Source: JANRIC01 sp033765345 (GTDB lineage Bacteria > Bacteroidota > Bacteroidia > Cytophagales > Microscillaceae). From it: a stretch of DNA of 8,912 nucleotides. Where the stretch lies: positions 1 to 8,912 of the forward strand of contig JANRIC010000082.1 of assembly GCA_033765345.1 (NCBI GenBank), read 5' to 3'. Positions 7,373-8,912 of this stretch are shown one piece after another. Position 1 is the stretch's first letter, and each line of letters begins with the position of its first letter. Both the position numbers and the translations under genes were made by a program. The notes under the pieces were generated by a model. The model was not told the origin of the DNA, did not search any database, and saw only the letters and a program-made list of their open reading frames with translations.

Positions 7373-7790
7373 AGCTAACTGTTGTCTGTCCCAATAAAAT
7401 ATCTCCTTTGGCAAAAAGAAATTCTAAAAAATCTACTTCAATTGACCATCTTTTAAAATCATAAGCTGGAGCATTTATCTGTATAGTCAAAGAATCATTT
7501 TTATAATCAGGACCCATTGAATATAAGTATACAGTTTCTATGCTTTCTTTATTCTTCTGTACTTTTAATCCCAAACCGTACCTCATGATTTTTTGCAATT
7601 CTGGACTTCGCTCGTGATAGTTTTCTTTCTCGTGCATATTTATATACTTGATAAAATCTTCACTTGAAGAAGGATAACTTCCATGTTCAAAGCAATAATT
7701 TTGCAAAACATTCCATATAAATCCAACTTGTGAATCGAGAATATCAATTTCATATTTAAAAAAATAATAGGATTTATAGTGCTTGATCAT
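7320..7790 (-). CDS. hypothetical protein, likely with a frameshifted N-terminal anchor
   Basis: I do not recognise this 156-residue product. It has an aromatic-rich soluble domain with a YPSSSEDFIKYI segment and a YLYSMGPDYKNDS segment, the latter recalling the glycine/aspartate turn seen in some pseudopilin-like or secreted Bacteroidota proteins. The usable ATG is at 7790, but the same frame stays open upstream and encodes the hydrophobic stretch FLLVIFILISLAITNIMI with a basic start (KTHHKR). That stretch lacks an in-frame start, and the only ATG (7861) is one base out of frame at an A6 tract. The intended protein was probably membrane-anchored or exported. The last 10-15 codons (CYSVRRSPPSGARMAKE) run into the composite repeat and are probably acquired. 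The gene is visibly more AT-rich than the operon, suggesting separate origin. An immunity-type or surface role is possible but unsupported. Confidence 0.55.
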   Translation of the reverse strand: MIKHYKSYYFFKYEIDILDSQVGFIWNVLQNYCFEHGSYPSSSEDFIKYINMHEKENYHERSPELQKIMRYGLGLKVQKNKESIETVYLYSMGPDYKNDSLTIQINAPAYDFKRWSIEVDFLEFLFAKGDILLGQTTVSCYSVRRSPPSGARMAKE

Positions 7791-7861
7791 GATATTAGTT
7801 ATTGCTAGTGAAATTAAAATAAATATAACCAGTAAGAACCTTTTATGATGTGTTTTTTCAT
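7791..7861 (-). other. out-of-frame start and anchor segment of the minus-strand gene
   Basis: On the minus strand, ATG 7861-7859 is followed by six A (7858-7853). As written it gives a short peptide that stops after about 15 codons. With seven A the frame would read MKKTHHKR and then the hydrophobic stretch, running straight into the annotated protein with no stop. A one-base slip in this tract would thus switch the anchored form on or off. A sequencing error in the homopolymer is the simplest alternative. Confidence 0.55.
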
Positions 7862-8128
7862 TTTTCTACACTTCTACTTATTAGTTGTTATTCCGTTGTG
7901 ATTAATTTTATATTCTCCATTTAATATCCTTAAAACACCCCCGCTCTTTTAAGCCACAAACAAACCGTATTTTGATTCAAAACAAACAACCCCCGCTCTT
8001 TGAAGTGTTGCGCAGCATCACTTAAAAGTATTCGGAAAGTCTACGAATTCCAGCCGAAGGCTTGGGACGTTCTCACTACGAAAGCCTAAGATAAAATATT
8101 CTTTGCGAAATAGCCAGTTTTTTACATA
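7862..8128. other. gene-poor spacer with small hairpins and GC-rich boxes
   Basis: I see no credible gene here. The stretch holds a pair of direct repeats (7937-7953 and 7989-8005). It also holds a hairpin AAGTGTTGC (8003-8011) / GCATCACTT (8015-8023) with one mismatch and a three-base turn, and a hairpin CCAGCC (8050-8055) / GGCTTGG (8059-8065) with one bulge. A minus-strand open stretch of 36 codons (8040-7930) ends in TAA just upstream of the small gene. It contains both direct repeats and may be a decayed gene tail. No promoter consensus is visible for the minus-strand gene. Confidence 0.6.
7937..8005. repeat. 17-bp direct repeat pair containing CCCCCGCT
   Basis: ACCCCCGCTCTTTTAAG (7937-7953) and ACCCCCGCTCTTTGAAG (7989-8005) differ at one base and are 52 bp apart. 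The core CCCCCGCT occurs a third time at 8772-8779, upstream of the other minus-strand gene. Read on the minus strand, AGCGGGGG lies shortly before each small gene, so it may mark a recombination boundary or the end of a repeated gene tail. Confidence 0.8.
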
Positions 8129-8166
8129 AAAACCCGAAAGCCTCTAGATGCAGACTTTCGGGTTTT
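8129..8166 (+). terminator. hairpin element A, copy 3, bidirectional terminator-like
   Basis: AAAACCCGAAAG (8129-8140) and CTTTCGGGTTTT (8155-8166) form a perfect 12-bp stem around a 14-base loop (CCTCTAGATGCAGA). The A/T ends supply a short U-run on either strand. This is the best-preserved of three copies (also 6733-6767 and 7184-7217). The loop is conserved as well as the stem, so it may be a mobile or REP-like element rather than only a terminator. Confidence 0.6.
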
Positions 8167-8314
8167 ATGCTTTGCTTCTTGAGCAGCCTACGGCCTTTGC
8201 CTTCGGCAGAAAGCGGACGCTTTCTAAATACTTGGCACAAGCACCGCTACGCTCATGCTTGCGCCAGATTAGGGCCTTTGCCTTCGGCAGAAAGTGGACA
8301 CTTTCAGGAATACT

Positions 8315-8362
8315 TGGCACAAGCACCGCTACGCTCATGCTTGCGCCAGGTTATTTTTTTTT
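8315..8362 (+). terminator. terminator-like hairpin C plus T9 run
   Basis: The 11-bp TGGCACAAGCA/TGCTTGCGCCA stem, with one A-C mismatch, is followed after five bases by a run of nine T. It could stop + strand transcription before the converging DUF1493-like gene. The same arrangement occurs at 7287-7321. Confidence 0.4.
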
Positions 8363-8410
8363 ATTTAGTTCCCATCCTTGCGCCAGATGGAGGAATAAGC
8401 AGAACAGAGG

Positions 8411-8734
8411 CTAATTTTTGACATTGTTTATCATATAATCATATAAAATTTGTATTGTTAACTCTTTTTCTATTTTCCTCTGTCTTTTTATGCTAAATAA
8501 AGATTTCAATGTAAATGTATTAAGTTCAGCTTCATCAAAGAAATATTGATAGAATTCAAAGTTTTCAAAAGATACATTAAATTCTTCTTCTAATGATTCT
8601 AACAAATAAACAGCGGTAATACCATCTGTACTGCAATATTCTCTTATTTCTGTCTTAGGGGTAAACGTAAGGTCATAAGGGTATTCTTTTGAAAAAAAAG
8701 AAATAAGATTATTAAGTGTTAGTTTCATAATCAT
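8411..8734 (-). CDS. DUF1493-like (acyl-carrier-like) small protein
   Basis: This 107-residue acidic protein carries a core that resembles DUF1493: TPKTEIREYCSTDGITAVYLL (about 26-46) followed by EEEFNVSFENFEFYQYFFDEAE (about 49-70). This matches the family's two conserved blocks, a short helix-initiating DG motif and then a helix ending in a phenylalanine-rich strand. DUF1493 proteins are predicted to be acyl-carrier-protein-like, but no Ser in a phosphopantetheine DSL motif is visible, so carrier activity is doubtful and the function is unknown. I chose ATG 8734 because it overlaps the TGA (8733-8731) of an upstream minus-strand coding tail as ATGA, suggesting translational coupling; ATG 8728 (MKLTL) is the alternative. 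The gene is strongly AT-rich and ends at the edge of the composite repeat, whose border may supply its TAG stop. Confidence 0.6.
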   Translation of the reverse strand: MIMKLTLNNLISFFSKEYPYDLTFTPKTEIREYCSTDGITAVYLLESLEEEFNVSFENFEFYQYFFDEAELNTFTLKSLFSIKRQRKIEKELTIQILYDYMINNVKN

Positions 8735-8880
8735 TCATTTATTTTATTATAAACAGCTTGGCCAACTTCTGCCCCCGCTGTGCTTAGTTTGCAACTAAGC
8801 ACGAAAATTACGTGAGTCTGCGACTCACCTGCGAAGCAGAAGGCCTTGGCGCCCCCAAAAAGCTCGTTTTTCAACAAATC
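8731..8880 (-). pseudogene. C-terminal coding tail, upstream partner broken or out of frame
   Basis: The minus-strand frame is open for 49 codons from 8880 and ends in AEVGQAVYNKINE with TGA at 8733-8731, overlapping the next ATG. The last 13 residues read like ordinary protein. The middle residues, around FCFAGESQ and VLSCKLSTAG, are encoded by the tight hairpins and may be a repeat inserted in frame. A TAA blocks the frame at 8883-8881. A different frame is open from the window edge to TGA at 8873-8871, so a frameshifted upstream gene is possible. I do not recognise the family. The CFAG motif faintly recalls the start of Hint domains, but that is too short to use. Confidence 0.3.
8758..8850 (-). 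repeat. multi-branch hairpin cluster
   Basis: Nested inverted repeats can form one branched structure. An outer stem is CTTCTGC (8766-8772) / GCAGAAG (8836-8842), extended by GCCAA (8761-8765) / TTGGC (8846-8850) across a three-base bulge. Inside are hairpin GTGCTTAGTT (8780-8789) / AACTAAGCAC (8793-8802), perfect, and hairpin GTGAGTC (8812-8818) / GACTCAC (8822-8828), perfect. Both inner loops are TGC. A small CTGC/GCAG hairpin (8829-8839) competes with the outer stem. Confidence 0.8.
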
Positions 8881-8912
8881 TTATCGCTTTGTTTTATTGC
8901 AATGTAGGCGAT

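Larger units (their letters stand above)
8129..8407 (+). repeat. composite multi-hairpin repeat, copy 2, with duplicated B-C module
   Basis: It has the same order as 7184-7372, but the module from GGCCTTTGCC to the end of hairpin C occurs twice, at 8192-8267 and 8273-8349 (81-bp offset). Hairpin B is GAAAGCGGACGCTTTC at 8209-8224 and GAAAGTGGACACTTTC at 8290-8305. Hairpin C is TGGCACAAGCA/TGCTTGCGCCA at 8233-8266 and 8315-8348 with a 12-base loop. A T9 run (8354-8362), hairpin D (8372-8390) and GAACAGAG (8402-8409) close the element beside the stop of the DUF1493-like gene. Confidence 0.9.

Noticed and set aside
7079..7414. Opposing open frames of about 104-111 codons over the tandem and composite repeats
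   Set aside because: They arise from low-complexity repeats with a 41-bp period that shifts frame each unit, and they cross hairpin elements; no protein-like composition.
7930..8040. 36-codon minus-strand frame as a real small gene
   Set aside because: It has no start codon of its own, contains the direct repeats and has no recognisable composition; at most it is a decayed tail.
8148..8421. Two overlapping + strand open frames of 84-88 codons
   Set aside because: They are built entirely from the duplicated multi-hairpin module (repeated PLPSAESG-type residues) and overlap each other in different frames.

Overview
The window looks like a chromosomal segment of a Bacteroidota bacterium, possibly a Cytophagales/Saprospirales-type lineage, although the exact group cannot be read from the sequence. 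The clues are a large outer-membrane protein with a CBM9-like and DUF5916 layout, a Bacteroidota-type promoter box (TAAGTTTG), genes without Shine-Dalgarno sites, moderate to low GC, and intergenic DNA packed with short hairpins.

Left and centre (1-6676, all + strand). The window opens inside a 9-bp minisatellite of 15 exact copies. It abuts a promoter-like box and a small PepSY-type two-helix membrane protein. After a 114-bp gap holding two related TTGCA dyads comes an apparent operon: a CBM9-like/DUF5916 outer-membrane beta-barrel protein, an ABC-2-type ATPase, and two paralogous DUF3526-type ABC-2 permeases. The first permease is cut by an in-frame TAG at codon 168. The rest of its reading frame continues intact and keeps the family motifs, so this looks like a recent nonsense mutation or a sequence error. 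Together these genes would make an inner-membrane ABC-2 exporter or remodelling machine paired with an outer-membrane protein. The substrate is not evident.

Right (6677-8912) is accessory DNA. It holds an array of eight exact-length 41-bp repeats in which every unit junction forms a hairpin followed by a T-run, like intrinsic terminators in series. It also holds three copies of an AACCCGAAAG/CTTTCGGGTT hairpin element and two copies of a larger composite multi-hairpin repeat whose stems show compensatory base changes. Two AT-rich minus-strand genes are interleaved with these repeats. One is an unrecognised protein whose membrane-anchor N-terminus is out of frame by one base at an A6 tract. 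The other is a DUF1493-like (acyl-carrier-like) small protein whose ATG overlaps the stop of an upstream coding tail. A second cluster of tight hairpins lies inside that tail at the right edge.

The accessory part reads as a series of cassettes (structured repeat, then small minus-strand gene, then a GCGGGGG-bearing tail). This would suit a degraded toxin/immunity-like or other fast-evolving gene array. No toxin domain is visible, so that idea remains inference.
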